From contig NC_007964.1 of NCBI RefSeq assembly GCF_000013885.1, positions 1,164,001 to 1,228,000 of the forward strand: 64,000 bases of DNA. Direction: 5' to 3'. A program made the translations under genes and the position numbers. Shown here piece by piece: positions 45,096 through 54,054 of this stretch. The notes beneath the pieces were generated by a model. It searched no databases and had not been told where the DNA came from. It saw only the letters and a program-made list of their open reading frames with translations. The DNA is from Nitrobacter hamburgensis X14 (GTDB taxonomy: Bacteria > Pseudomonadota > Alphaproteobacteria > Rhizobiales > Xanthobacteraceae). How positions within the stretch are numbered: position 1 is the first letter of the stretch; the number at the start of each line of letters is the position of its first letter.

Positions 45096-45701
45096 TCATG
45101 CCCGCGCGGACGGCAGTCCGGGCTCGCACCGATCGCGCGCCCGGCGTTCGATCGCGTTCCGGCACCAGGCCGTCATTGCCTCGATGTCGGGCTTCAGACG
45201 CGTAGCGGAATCTCCGGCGAACGCCAGGAAGTCCCCAAGATTTTGCGTGGAAACGCCGATGATCAGCGGGATTTCGCCAATCACGGCCTCGGCAATGACC
45301 GCTCGCAGTCCCCGGCCTTGCGCTTCTTCCCTGCCGAACTTGTTGATGACCAGCAGATCGACATGTTCGAGCACCGCACGTTCGATCCAGGCGTCGATGC
45401 GCGCGAAAGCGTCCTGGTCGAGGCGGCAACCCCTTGCTTCGTTGCCACGGTCGAACGAGATCTTGACCTCGTCACCGCCCAACAGATCCTTGACATACAT
45501 ATCGCATCGCCGCCGCCCTTCACGATGCGGATTTGACTGGACGACGCCACCGAGCTTGTAACCGGAGGCGGCGAGAGCGGCTGCGCATTGAGCTATGAGA
45601 GCATCCCTGACGAGACCGTCATCATAAGCCACGACCCCGATCAGACTCAGGCCGAGGTCCGTATACTCGGCGGAAATTTGGGGAGCAGGGCGCCGCTCCA
45701 T
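45096..45701 (-). CDS. DUF2478-family protein (predicted nucleotide-binding)
   Basis: About 201 residues starting at ATG 45701, which has GAGG five bases before it. The longer frame up to 45788 would read a degenerate tandem repeat as protein and is rejected. Recognisable DUF2478 blocks are LIGVVAYDDGLVRDALIAQC, GYKLGGVVQSNP, RRRCDMYVKDLLGGDEVKIS, GCRLDQDAFARIDAWIERAV and LLVINKFGREEAQGRGLRAV. The family resembles a P-loop-like nucleotide-binding fold and is often found near molybdenum-uptake genes; none is seen here. The biochemical role is unknown. The stretch 44806-45095 downstream of it holds nothing I can support. Confidence 0.8.
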   Translation of the reverse strand: MERRPAPQISAEYTDLGLSLIGVVAYDDGLVRDALIAQCAAALAASGYKLGGVVQSNPHREGRRRCDMYVKDLLGGDEVKISFDRGNEARGCRLDQDAFARIDAWIERAVLEHVDLLVINKFGREEAQGRGLRAVIAEAVIGEIPLIIGVSTQNLGDFLAFAGDSATRLKPDIEAMTAWCRNAIERRARDRCEPGLPSARA

Positions 45702-45718
45702 CGTTTCCTCGTCTGCGT

Positions 45719-45814
45719 CAGCCATGTCTTGAATCAACCATGCTTGAATCAGCCATGTCTTAAAGTCAGCCAATCTTGAACCAGCCATGATCTTGAATCG
45801 GCCAAGCCTTGATC
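45719..45814. repeat. Degenerate tandem repeat, about six units of 15-17 bp
   Basis: Successive units read GCCATGTCTTGAATC, AACCATGCTTGAATC, AGCCATGTCTTAAAGTC, AGCCAATCTTGAACC, AGCCATGATCTTGAATC and GGCCAAGCCTTGATC. The array lies just upstream of the DUF2478 gene start, where it could influence expression and create false in-frame start codons. Between it and the nitronate monooxygenase gene (45815-46143) no gene is seen. Confidence 0.85.
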
Positions 45815-46143
45815 GCTGCTCGGGGATGTCTGTCTGCGGTGGCGTTCATTCTCCGGCGCGCCGTATCCAGCGCAGAGAAAGCCGCAGATGTGTTATTCAG
45901 CGGTGCCACGGTCCATTCCGCAGCACCCACTGCCTCATTCTGCGGCCGGCAGGCCACAAAAAGGCACATGCCAAGAGAGTGAAACCGACCTAAAGCGGCA
46001 TGTCAAGTGCGCCCATTTCAGAGCGATGCAAGGTTTTGGCGAGCCATTGCGTAGGTGCAGGGCGCCGAATCCGGCTTGCCGAGCTGACGGCGGAATGGGA
46101 GTTTGCCGGAGCGTTTGCCACCGCCAGCAAACCGGGAGTTTTT

Positions 46144-47130
46144 GTGAAAACCGCCATCACCGAACTGTTCGGCATCCAGCATCCGATCGTCCAGGGCGGT
46201 ATGCATTACGTGGGCTTCGCGGAGCTGGCTTCCGCGGTCTCGAATGCGGGCGGTCTTGGCATCATCACCGGATTGACCCAGAAGACACCGGACCTGCTGG
46301 CGAAGGAGATCGCGCGCTGTCGCGGCATGACCGACAAGCCGTTCGGCGTGAACCTGACGTTTCTACCCGCGTTCACCACGCCGCCTTATCCCGAATATAT
46401 TCAGGCGATCGTGGAAGGCGGCATCGGAATCGTCGAGACGGCGGGCCGCAACCCGGAGCAGTACATGCCCGCGCTCAAGGCCGCCGGCATCACGGTGATC
46501 CACAAATGCACTTCGGTGCGGCACGCGCTGAAAGCGGAACAGATCGGTTGCGATGCGGTTAGCGTCGACGGCTTCGAGTGCGGCGGTCATCCCGGCGAGG
46601 ACGACATCCCCAACATGATCCTGCTCCCGCGCGCCGCCGATGAACTCAAGATTCCGTTCGTGGCCTCCGGCGGCATGGCGGATGCGCGCAGCCTCGTCGC
46701 AGCGCTGGCGCTTGGCGCGTCAGGCATGAACATGGGCACGCGCTTCATCGCGACGAAGGAGGCGCCGGTGCATGACAACGTGAAGGAGGCGCTGGTCGGC
46801 GCTTCCGAACGCGACACCCGGCTGATCATGCGCGCGCTGCGCAACACCGAGCGCGTGCTCAACAACCGCAAGGTCGAAAGGCTGATGGAGATCGAACGGG
46901 AAAAAGGCGAGAGTCTCAAGATCGGCGACATCATCGAGGAGGTCGCCGGCGTCTATCCCAAGGTGATGATCGACGGCGACATGGATGCCGGCGCCTGGAG
47001 CTGCGGTATGACGGTGGGTCTGATCCACGACGTGCCGAGCTGCAAGGAGCTGATCGACCGCATCATGGTCGATGCCGAGCGCATCATCCGCCGGCGCCTG
47101 ACCGGCCTGCTCGACGGCAAGGCGGCGTAG
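46144..47130 (+). CDS. Nitronate monooxygenase (2-nitropropane dioxygenase family)
   Basis: 328 residues from the GTG at 46144, which has GGGAG five bases before it; an extended frame from 46000 has no site and is rejected. It is an FMN-dependent TIM barrel: FGIQHPIVQGGMHYVGFAEL at the N terminus, SNAGGLGIITGLTQ, a VDGFECGGHPGEDD phosphate-side loop, and PFVASGGMADARSLVAALAL, then GASGMNMGTRFIATKEAPVH, the FMN-phosphate binding region. Members oxidise alkyl nitronates such as propionate-3-nitronate with oxygen to give aldehydes or keto acids and nitrite. It stands alone between oppositely oriented genes. Confidence 0.92.
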   Translation: MKTAITELFGIQHPIVQGGMHYVGFAELASAVSNAGGLGIITGLTQKTPDLLAKEIARCRGMTDKPFGVNLTFLPAFTTPPYPEYIQAIVEGGIGIVETAGRNPEQYMPALKAAGITVIHKCTSVRHALKAEQIGCDAVSVDGFECGGHPGEDDIPNMILLPRAADELKIPFVASGGMADARSLVAALALGASGMNMGTRFIATKEAPVHDNVKEALVGASERDTRLIMRALRNTERVLNNRKVERLMEIEREKGESLKIGDIIEEVAGVYPKVMIDGDMDAGAWSCGMTVGLIHDVPSCKELIDRIMVDAERIIRRRLTGLLDGKAA

Positions 47131-47182
47131 AGCGAATTGCGGAAATGAAATCGTCGGGTGGTCGCGGCGCTTTCAAAAAGCG

Positions 47183-48499
47183 TCAGCCGTCGCGGCCGAT
47201 ATGCTTGTGGCGAATGCGGCGCACGACCGACCAGATCGACAGCGCCGCGACCGGAATAAAGGCCGCGGTCAGATAACCCGGCTCGATCGGGACCGCCCCG
47301 GACTCGTGGAGCGCCTTGGCGACATAGCCGAACAGGCTGACCACATAATAGGTGATGGCCGCGACCGACAGCCCCTCGACCGTGGTCTGCAGCCGGAGCT
47401 GCATCCGCGTGCGGGCGTTCATCGATTTCAGCAGTTCCTGATTCTGCTGTTCGAGTTCGACGTCGACCCGCGTGCGCAGCAGGTTCGCTGCGCGCGACAG
47501 CTTGAACGACAGGCTCTCCTGACGCGCCTCGGTGGTCACGCAGGTCCGCATCGCCGGCGCCATTCGCCGCGCCAGGAACGACGTCCACGTCGGCAGCCCG
47601 GACACCTTGCGTTCGCCGATGGTCGCCAGCCGCTGCTGCACGATCTCGTAATAAGCGCGGCTGGCGCCGAAGCGGAATACGCTCGCAGCCGCGCCAGCCT
47701 CGACCTCGGCCGCGAGCGCCGTCAGTTCGTCGAGCAGGTGGCGGTTGTCTGCGAGATTGCCGTTGTTGCGCATCTTGTCGGTCACTTCCGCGAGCCGCTG
47801 CTCGACGGCGCTGATCGAAGGCGAGAGCCGCTGCGCTTCCGGCAAGCCGAGCAAAGCCAAAGTGCGATAGGTCTCGATCTCGATCACGCGTTGCGCCAGC
47901 GCGCCGGCGCGATCCGGATTGAGTTTGCGGTCGACTATCAGAATTCGCACGAAGCCGGATGGATCGGGCTGGAAGTCGGTGGCGTAGATCGCCGCACCGT
48001 CGCTGTTTTCGGCAAGCGCGAGACTGTTGCGATCGAACAGCCGCTCCGGCGGTTGGACGGCGGGCCCGTCGGCGAGCACGTGCATATCGATGGCGACAAT
48101 AAGCGGACCGGGTTGCGGCACGAGCTGCATCGGGGCAGCGAGCGCCGCGGCTGCCGGATGAAACGGAATTCCGTTAGGTTGGGAGGGCAGCTCCCAGGTA
48201 TAGGTCGTGAATTCGGAATGCTGCTCCCATCGCAGCACGGTCGTACCCAACGTGACGCGATAGTGCCGCTCGGCAAAGGTCGGCACCGGCAGGCCGCGCG
48301 CCGAACAGAATGCGGCGAGATTGGCGCGGTCGGCCTGGGCGCGTTCTCCGGCCGTCTCGAACGCGAAATGCAGGATGCGGGCTGGAACGGACAGCGCCGT
48401 GAAGGGACGGGCATGCAGCTCACCCAGGATCGCGGTCCGCAGCGGATGCGGCGTCAGCCGGGCGGCCTCTCCGTCCCCAATCGAGACTTCCGCGGTCAT
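47183..48499 (-). CDS. DUF3422 membrane-anchored protein
   Basis: 438 residues from ATG 48499, with GAGAGG five bases upstream; the longer frame to 48763 overlaps slyX and is rejected. Typical DUF3422 features are HPLRTAILGELHARPF at the N terminus, RHYRVTLGTTVLRWEQHSEF, a TYTWELP stretch and a DMHVLADG block. A coiled-coil region covers about 260-380. Two transmembrane helices lie near the C terminus (about 375-400, VAAITYYVVSLFGYVAKAL; and about 408-430, YLTAAFIPVAALSIWSVV), with a basic tail. The family is widespread in proteobacteria and uncharacterised. It is probably an inner-membrane protein with a large cytoplasmic domain. Confidence 0.87.
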   Translation of the reverse strand: MTAEVSIGDGEAARLTPHPLRTAILGELHARPFTALSVPARILHFAFETAGERAQADRANLAAFCSARGLPVPTFAERHYRVTLGTTVLRWEQHSEFTTYTWELPSQPNGIPFHPAAAALAAPMQLVPQPGPLIVAIDMHVLADGPAVQPPERLFDRNSLALAENSDGAAIYATDFQPDPSGFVRILIVDRKLNPDRAGALAQRVIEIETYRTLALLGLPEAQRLSPSISAVEQRLAEVTDKMRNNGNLADNRHLLDELTALAAEVEAGAAASVFRFGASRAYYEIVQQRLATIGERKVSGLPTWTSFLARRMAPAMRTCVTTEARQESLSFKLSRAANLLRTRVDVELEQQNQELLKSMNARTRMQLRLQTTVEGLSVAAITYYVVSLFGYVAKALHESGAVPIEPGYLTAAFIPVAALSIWSVVRRIRHKHIGRDG

Positions 48500-48651
48500 G
48501 CGATCCTCTCCGGCGGTGTGTTGCCTTGTTGTCGTGGCTTGTAGCGACGTGGCGATGACGTGCAAACGACAGGACATCGCGCGACGCTCCTGATAGGCCG
48601 ATAACGATTGTCGATCAACGGCGGTACGGGAGCAGGCGGGCGACGTCGCCT

Positions 48652-48864
48652 TCAATAATGCGGCGGCGGCTCGTTGGTGGGGCCGGGCCGGTTGGCTTCG
48701 GCCTCCCGCATGCGCTCGCCAAGTTCGGCGACCTGCCGCGTCAGCGCGTCGATCTGCTTCCATTGCGCGGTGACGGCCTGGTTCAGGGTCTCGATGGTCT
48801 CCTCCTGATAGGTCAGGCGCATCTCCAGCGCATCGATGCGATCCGCGAAAGTCTTGTCAGTCAT
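48652..48864 (-). CDS. slyX: SlyX family protein
   Basis: 70 residues, an almost entirely coiled-coil protein: MTDKTFADRIDALEMRLTYQ, then EETIETLNQAVTAQWKQIDA and LTRQVAELGERMREAEANRP, with the PPPHY ending that is characteristic of SlyX. The function is unknown, though the protein is conserved in proteobacteria. It overlaps the end of trhO by eight bases on the same strand, so the two are translationally coupled. Confidence 0.92.
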   Translation of the reverse strand: MTDKTFADRIDALEMRLTYQEETIETLNQAVTAQWKQIDALTRQVAELGERMREAEANRPGPTNEPPPHY

Positions 48865-49624
48865 CGCCGGGCGCTCCGTCCATGAGCCGGCCCGCGCGTC
48901 TGGATTCCGTCAACCCGTGACCGAGCGCGATCCGGTCGTCGAACACAAAACATTCGCCGCGCCAGCAGCTTTCGCTCTCGGGAATGCCTTCGAGGTATTT
49001 CAGGATGCCGCCCTTGAGGTGATAGACCTCCTTGAAGCCGCGCGACAACAGATAGGAGCTGGCCTTTTCGCAGCGAATCCCGCCGGTGCAGAACATTGCG
49101 ATCCTGCGATGCCTGTCCGGATCGAGCTTTTGCGCGACGAAATCCTTGAACTCGCCGAACCGCGCGAGTTGCGGATCGACGGCGCCTTCGAAGGTGCCCA
49201 TCGCCACCTCGAAGGCATTGCGGGTATCGATGAGAAGCGTGTCGGGCGCGGCGATCAGGCCGTTCCAGTCCTTCGGTTCGACATAGATGCCGACCGCGCG
49301 GGTCGGATCGGTTGCGGGATCGCCGAGCGTCACGATCTCCTTCTTGAGCCGGACCTTCAGCCGCGCGAACGGCATCACGGATGCCTGCGAGAATTTCAGC
49401 TCGAGATTGTCGAGCCGTCCGGAGAACAGCGTGCCGGTTTGCAACTCCGCGGCCAGCGCGTCGATGGCGTCCGGCATTCCGGCGACGGTGCCGTTGATGC
49501 CTTCTCCGGCGAGCAGGATCGTGCCCTTGACGGAAAGCCCGACGCAAAGCGCGCGCAGCGGCTCGCGCACCTCGCGAAAATCCGGCAGCGGTGCAAATTG
49601 GTACAGAGCGGCGACCTTGAGCAT
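48857..49624 (-). CDS. trhO: tRNA uridine(34) hydroxylase, rhodanese-domain
   Basis: 255 residues. The N-terminal acylphosphatase-like domain (KVAALYQFAPLPDFREVREP, GTILLAGEGINGTVAG) is followed by the rhodanese domain with the catalytic loop FCTGGIRCEKASSYL and KGGILKYLEG. It hydroxylates U34 at the wobble position of certain tRNAs, the first step to 5-methoxyuridine-type modification, using oxygen; this is known for the E. coli enzyme (YceA). It is followed by slyX with eight bases of overlap. Upstream lies the CsbD terminator. Confidence 0.95.
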   Translation of the reverse strand: MLKVAALYQFAPLPDFREVREPLRALCVGLSVKGTILLAGEGINGTVAGMPDAIDALAAELQTGTLFSGRLDNLELKFSQASVMPFARLKVRLKKEIVTLGDPATDPTRAVGIYVEPKDWNGLIAAPDTLLIDTRNAFEVAMGTFEGAVDPQLARFGEFKDFVAQKLDPDRHRRIAMFCTGGIRCEKASSYLLSRGFKEVYHLKGGILKYLEGIPESESCWRGECFVFDDRIALGHGLTESRRAGRLMDGAPGDD

Positions 49625-49820
49625 GGCGAGGGTTTATCAGTCCGCGCCGCGTCGCGAAACCCATGTATCGATCACGGGTCGATGTCGTTTTTTCCGTCGC
49701 CGGCTTCCGCGTGCGGAGCGGTTCATCCCATGCATTGCGGCAAGCGGTCGTTGCATACGATCGTCCAGGTTTCCACAAAAGACAGCCTGAGCGCGGCTAT
49801 GGGGATGTCCTTTGCCGCAC

Positions 49821-49852
49821 AAAAAAAGACCGGCCCCCGCAAGGGCCGGTCC
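49821..49852 (-). terminator. Rho-independent terminator for the CsbD-like gene
   Basis: On the minus strand a GACCGGCCC/GGGCCGGTC-type stem with a short loop is followed by a run of seven T residues. It lies 31 bases after the stop of the CsbD-like gene, which is therefore monocistronic. Confidence 0.9.
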
Positions 49853-49882
49853 GTTATGTTAAAACGCACCGTTCGGTCGAGA

Positions 49883-50098
49883 TCAAAGCTTCTTGTTGAC
49901 CGCGTCTGCCGCCTTGTCCGCAGCGTCCTTGGCGGCTTCCTTGGCGTCGCCAAGCGCCTTTTGGCCTTTGCCCTTCATTTCCTGCATAGCGCCTTCGCTC
50001 TGAAGTTTCTCCGAACCGGTCGCTTCACCGATACCCTGTTTGGCCTTGCCGATCACTTCGTTGGCGGCGCCCTTGATCTTGTCTGTGGTGGAACCCAT
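49883..50098 (-). CDS. CsbD-family general stress protein
   Basis: 71 residues from ATG 50098, with AGGAGA six bases upstream. A longer frame to 50188 has no site and is rejected. The sequence STTDKIKGAANEVIGKAKQG, then IGEATGSEKLQSEGAMQEMK and a Lys/Ala-rich helical tail, is the CsbD pattern. These small, disordered or amphipathic-helical proteins are induced by starvation, osmotic or other stress, and their mechanism is unknown. It has its own terminator, and the MCP gene lies upstream in the same direction with a gap of about 200 bases. Confidence 0.93.
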   Translation of the reverse strand: MGSTTDKIKGAANEVIGKAKQGIGEATGSEKLQSEGAMQEMKGKGQKALGDAKEAAKDAADKAADAVNKKL

Positions 50099-50299
50099 AA
50101 GTCGTCTCCTTTGCGTTGAGCCCAGACAACGCGTCGAGCCTTGAAGCGTTCCTGCGACGGCAAAGGAGTGATCCGGAATCTGGTTCAAGAAAGTTCCCGG
50201 GAGGAAAAGTCATGAGCGGTTGCAAGGAGCAATCCGCTCATGATGGATTTGATACTGGTTCGCGTCCTCGACGCGCGGTGGCAAATTCGCTCCACTAAA

Positions 50300-52396
50300 T
50301 TAGGCGGCTCTGACCGTTGCGAGGAACTTTTCGACCTCCAGCTTGAGGCGATCGGTATTGCCGGCCAGAGTCTTTGCCGCTGCCAGGGCTTGTGTAGAGG
50401 CGCCACCGGTTTCGGACGCTCCGTTGCTGACCTCGATAATATTGGAGGAAACTTCCGAGGTTCCGGCCGCTGCCTGCTGAACGTTGCGGGATATTTCCTG
50501 AGTTGCAGACGCTTGCTCTTCGACTGCCGAGGCGATCGTCGCGGAGATCTCCGCAATCCTGCCGATGACAACGCCGATTTCTTTCACGTTAACGACGGAG
50601 TCATCCGTCGCCGCCTGGATGTTCGTGATCTGCTGGCCGATTTCGGCGGTCGCCTTGGCGGTCTGCTCGGCCAGAGCCTTCACCTCGGACGCCACGACGG
50701 CGAAGCCGCGGCCGGCCTCGCCGGCGCGAGCGGCCTCGATGGTTGCGTTGAGCGCCAGGAGGTTCGTCTGGCTGGCAATCGTGTTGATGAGTTCAACCAC
50801 GTCTCCGATCTTGGTGGATGCCTGCGACAGCGAAGTGATCCGCTGGTCGGCGCTATGCGCCTTTTGCGCCGCGTCGCTCGCGATCCTCGACGCTTCCTGG
50901 ACCTGCCGGCTGATTTCGGTGACGGACGCGGCCATCTCCTCGCTGGCCGAGGCCACGGACTGAACATTGACCGTTGCTTCCTCGGAGGCCGCGGCCACAG
51001 CGGATGAAAGCTGATGGGTCTGTTCGGCTGTCCGGGTCAGCGAGGTCGCCGAGCCTTCGAGTTGGGTTGCTGCCGAGGATACCGTCTGGATCACTTCGCC
51101 GACCGCCGCCTCGAAACTGTCGGCTAGCCTGTGCATGTCCGCCTTGCGCTGTTGGGCGGCAAGTTGATCCTGCTGCATCTTGGCTTCCGCTTCGTCGCGC
51201 GCTTTCTGCTCGGCCTTGACTTTGAAGGTCTCGACCGCACGCGCCATGTCGCCCATCTCGTCCTTGCGGTCGAGTCCAGGCAGGACCACGGCAAAATTGC
51301 CTTTCGCGAGTTCACCCATCGCTCCGGTCAGCGCAGACAGCGGTCGCAGGATCCGCGAGAACGCAATCCAGAAGCTGATCAGCGCGAGAGCGATACAGCC
51401 GAGCAATATCAATCCGGCAATGAGCAGTTTGGACGTGCTGTTTGCGGCTTCGTTTGTAGCTTCTTGATCGGCCGCTTCACCGACCGCATCGGCCAGCCGA
51501 AGGATCGAATTGATCGCGGTGGTCGCCCGCGCAACATAGTCGTTGCCGCTGATCGTGTACTCACCCGTCTCGGCTGTCGCGAACACGCCGTCGCGTGTCT
51601 GGCCATAGGTCTGGAAATAGTCCTTCTCGACGCCCGAGATCGCATCCGTGACTTTTTTCGGCAAGTCGGTGCGCATCCGCAGCGGTGAGATCGTTTCCCA
51701 TGCCAACTCTACATTTCCGCGGAAACGAGCGATGGTCCGGAAGCTGCTCGTGGAGATCTTGGCGCGGGAGCCGACGATCCCTCCGACCAACGCACGTTCT
51801 CTCCCGGCGTTCTCGGCCATCTGCGCAGTCAAATTACGTACGCTGACCAATTGCGTCAGAGCCGCGGTAGGCGGACGGGTCAGCGTTTCCAATGTCAGTC
51901 GCAGCCTGTTGCCGGAGACGTCGATCAGCTTGGTGATTGCCGGTGAGAAGCCCTCGACGACCTCCGGGCTCCGTTCCGATCCCCGTTTGGGAAGATTCTC
52001 ATCGAGCCTCGTGCGAAAACCGACGAACGACTGGAACGTGCTCTCGGCCTCCGAAAGTTGCGTCTGTGCGGATTTCATCGCCGGAATCCCGTGCAACAGT
52101 TGAGCGGCCTCCGAAAATGCGCGATCGGCGGTTTGCCGAGTGTTGACGATCTGGGGACGGAGTTCGGTAGGCAGGGCATCGGGCGACTTCAGCGGCGCGT
52201 TCGTGAGCCCGCGCTCGACCGCCCATTGCCCGGCGCTTCGTAACAGCAACTGCGAGATATGGTTCACTTCGAGAAATGCTTCGGATTTCTGTCGCAGTTC
52301 GTACGCTTGGTACGCCGCCATTCCGGCGGCAAGGGCGCCTATCAGGACGAGCGCGGAGATGATAGCAGGCAGAGTAACGCTGATCTTCGCCTTCAT
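50300..52396 (-). CDS. Two-transmembrane methyl-accepting chemotaxis protein, possible NIT-type sensor
   Basis: 698 residues. The first transmembrane helix is at about 8-32 and the second at about 325-345. The roughly 290-residue periplasmic domain between them is helical and contains QWAVERGLTNAPLKSPDALP and, in the second half, AENAGRERALVGGIVGSRAK. These ERG/RER patterns resemble the NIT domain proposed to sense nitrate or nitrite, but this is an inference. A HAMP domain follows (SRILRPLSALTGAMGELAKG). The signalling region (about 420-698) has the conserved tip NTIASQTNLLALNATIEAAR. The receptor probably works with CheA/CheW encoded elsewhere; no che genes adjoin it. Confidence 0.92.
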   Translation of the reverse strand: MKAKISVTLPAIISALVLIGALAAGMAAYQAYELRQKSEAFLEVNHISQLLLRSAGQWAVERGLTNAPLKSPDALPTELRPQIVNTRQTADRAFSEAAQLLHGIPAMKSAQTQLSEAESTFQSFVGFRTRLDENLPKRGSERSPEVVEGFSPAITKLIDVSGNRLRLTLETLTRPPTAALTQLVSVRNLTAQMAENAGRERALVGGIVGSRAKISTSSFRTIARFRGNVELAWETISPLRMRTDLPKKVTDAISGVEKDYFQTYGQTRDGVFATAETGEYTISGNDYVARATTAINSILRLADAVGEAADQEATNEAANSTSKLLIAGLILLGCIALALISFWIAFSRILRPLSALTGAMGELAKGNFAVVLPGLDRKDEMGDMARAVETFKVKAEQKARDEAEAKMQQDQLAAQQRKADMHRLADSFEAAVGEVIQTVSSAATQLEGSATSLTRTAEQTHQLSSAVAAASEEATVNVQSVASASEEMAASVTEISRQVQEASRIASDAAQKAHSADQRITSLSQASTKIGDVVELINTIASQTNLLALNATIEAARAGEAGRGFAVVASEVKALAEQTAKATAEIGQQITNIQAATDDSVVNVKEIGVVIGRIAEISATIASAVEEQASATQEISRNVQQAAAGTSEVSSNIIEVSNGASETGGASTQALAAAKTLAGNTDRLKLEVEKFLATVRAA

Positions 52397-52915
52397 TTTC
52401 GGATCCTTCCGATGCAGGTAGTATTCCCAAACGACCGACAGTTCTTGGGTCGAGACAGGGGACCGGTCTCTAAACCTCTGGGGAACTTGCGTTACGAACG
52501 TTGCCTTGATGCGCGCATAGTGACGAGAGAGGCCCGCGGTTGCGGGCCATTTGAATCGTTCAGTCGGCGGTATTTTTGAACGGGTACGATTAAAATTTTA
52601 TCAACGCCGCGAGCGGGCAAGGTCTCACAACCTTCACTTGCTTTCGACGCCAACCAGACCGCTCCCGAACAGTCGCGCCGGTTGCATAATCGGTCCTGAT
52701 CGCGATCGGGATTGCCGTCCCTTGCTTGCGTCGGCCGCTGATTTGCGGCGCTCGGCCGCGCAATCCCGCACGCCTCCTTTATTTTTCCCGGAGTCGTCCC
52801 GCGGCCCTTGACCGGGAACCCGATCCTTCACGATTTCATGATCTATGATGAATATTGACAATCATCATTAAACATTCCACAGTGGCATGAGATAGGCTTC
52901 TGAAGGATTTTCCCG
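52397..52915. other. Intergenic region with a hairpin and the RND operon promoter
   Basis: About 520 bases between divergent genes. A perfect 7-bp stem GGCCCGC/GCGGGCC with a 4-base loop lies at 52531-52548. The rightmost part (52845-52868) holds a near-palindromic sequence described separately. Open frames here lack start sites and are not genes. Confidence 0.45.
52845..52868 (+). promoter_or_regulatory. Candidate TetR operator overlapping a -35 box
   Basis: A 24-base near-palindrome with ATGATG and CATCAT ends and a TATTGACAAT centre. TTGACA (52855-52860) matches a sigma-70 -35 box. It lies 48 bases before the RND adaptor gene, whose operon ends with a TetR gene. Pump repressors of this class commonly bind such sites to block transcription, so this is probably its operator. 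The -10 box is not clear. Confidence 0.5.
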
Positions 52916-54040
52916 ATGCTGTCTCATCGCTCTTTCTCCTGGTCTTCCAAGTTCTTCTGGTCCTCCAGGTATTTGCCGTTCGTTTTGGTCATCCTTCCGG
53001 CGCTGGCGCTGGGAGGCTGCAATGAATCGGTCGCCGAGAAGGCCGAGCCGGCCCGCCCGGTTCTGACCGCCACCGTGCATTACGAGGCGGAGACGCCAGA
53101 CCGTAGCTTCGTCGGCACCATCAAGCCGCGGATCGAGACCGACATGGGTTTCCGGGTGCCCGGCAAGGTCGCGAAGCGCCTCGTCGAGGTCGGCCAGACC
53201 GTTGAAGTCGGCCAGCCGCTCGCCACCCTTGATGAAGTCGATCTCAAATTGCAGGCCGAGCAGGCGCAGGCGGAATTGAATGCGGCCACCGGCGTGCTGG
53301 CGCAGGCCGCCGCCGCCGAGCATCGTGCGCAGGAACTGCGGACGAAAGGCTGGAGCACCGACGCGCAGCTCGATCAGGCCAAGGCCACCGCCGACGAAGC
53401 GCGGGCACGGCTGAACCGCGCGCAGCGCTCGGTCGAACTGACCCGGAATTCTCTGTCCTATGCGACGCTGACGTCCGACACCCGCGGCGTGGTGACTGCG
53501 ACGTTGGTCGATGCCGGGCAGGTGGTCGCCGCGGGTCAGGGCGCGATCCGCGTCGCGCGCCTTGGTGAAAAGGAAGCGGTTGTTGCGATTCCGGAAACGC
53601 TGATCGGTCGCGCCAGGACCGGCACCGCGCGCGTGTCGCTGTGGTCGGAGCCCGGCAAGACCTATGCGGCGAAACTGCGCGAGATCGCGCCGACCGCCGA
53701 TCCCGCGACCCGCACCTATCTCGCCAAGTTCTCGCTGCCGGATGCCGACGACAAGGTTTCGCTCGGCATGACGGCTACGCTGACGCTTGCCGACGCCGCC
53801 ACTTCGCGCGTGGCGCGGGTGCCGCTGTCGGCGCTGTTCAGCCAGGGCGGACCGTCGCCGCTCTATGTCGTCGATGACAAAGGCGACGTCGCGCTGAAGC
53901 CGGTCGCTGTCAAATCCTACGAGAGCAACGACGTCATCATCACCGGCGGTGTGGGCGAGGGCGCGAAGGTCGTCGTGCTCGGCGTGCAGAAACTCGATCC
54001 CGCGCAGAAGGTGCGGGTGGTGTCGTCGCTGTCGTTCTGA
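52916..54040 (+). CDS. RND efflux periplasmic adaptor (lipoprotein)
   Basis: 374 residues, start ATG with AAGGA upstream. The N terminus has a hydrophobic signal (FVLVILPALALGGC) whose LGGC is a lipobox, so Cys at about 38 should be lipidated. The order is then beta-barrel/lipoyl half (VPGKVAKRLVEVGQTVEVGQ, PLATLDEVDLKL), a helical hairpin (about 105-185), the second lipoyl half (LTSDTRGVVTATLVDAGQVV) and membrane-proximal beta domains (VAIPETLIGRARTGTARVSL). It links the RND pump to an outer-membrane channel, which is not encoded here. It lies 14 bases ahead of the pump gene. Confidence 0.93.
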   Translation: MLSHRSFSWSSKFFWSSRYLPFVLVILPALALGGCNESVAEKAEPARPVLTATVHYEAETPDRSFVGTIKPRIETDMGFRVPGKVAKRLVEVGQTVEVGQPLATLDEVDLKLQAEQAQAELNAATGVLAQAAAAEHRAQELRTKGWSTDAQLDQAKATADEARARLNRAQRSVELTRNSLSYATLTSDTRGVVTATLVDAGQVVAAGQGAIRVARLGEKEAVVAIPETLIGRARTGTARVSLWSEPGKTYAAKLREIAPTADPATRTYLAKFSLPDADDKVSLGMTATLTLADAATSRVARVPLSALFSQGGPSPLYVVDDKGDVALKPVAVKSYESNDVIITGGVGEGAKVVVLGVQKLDPAQKVRVVSSLSF

Positions 54041-54054
54041 ACGCGGAGAGTGCC

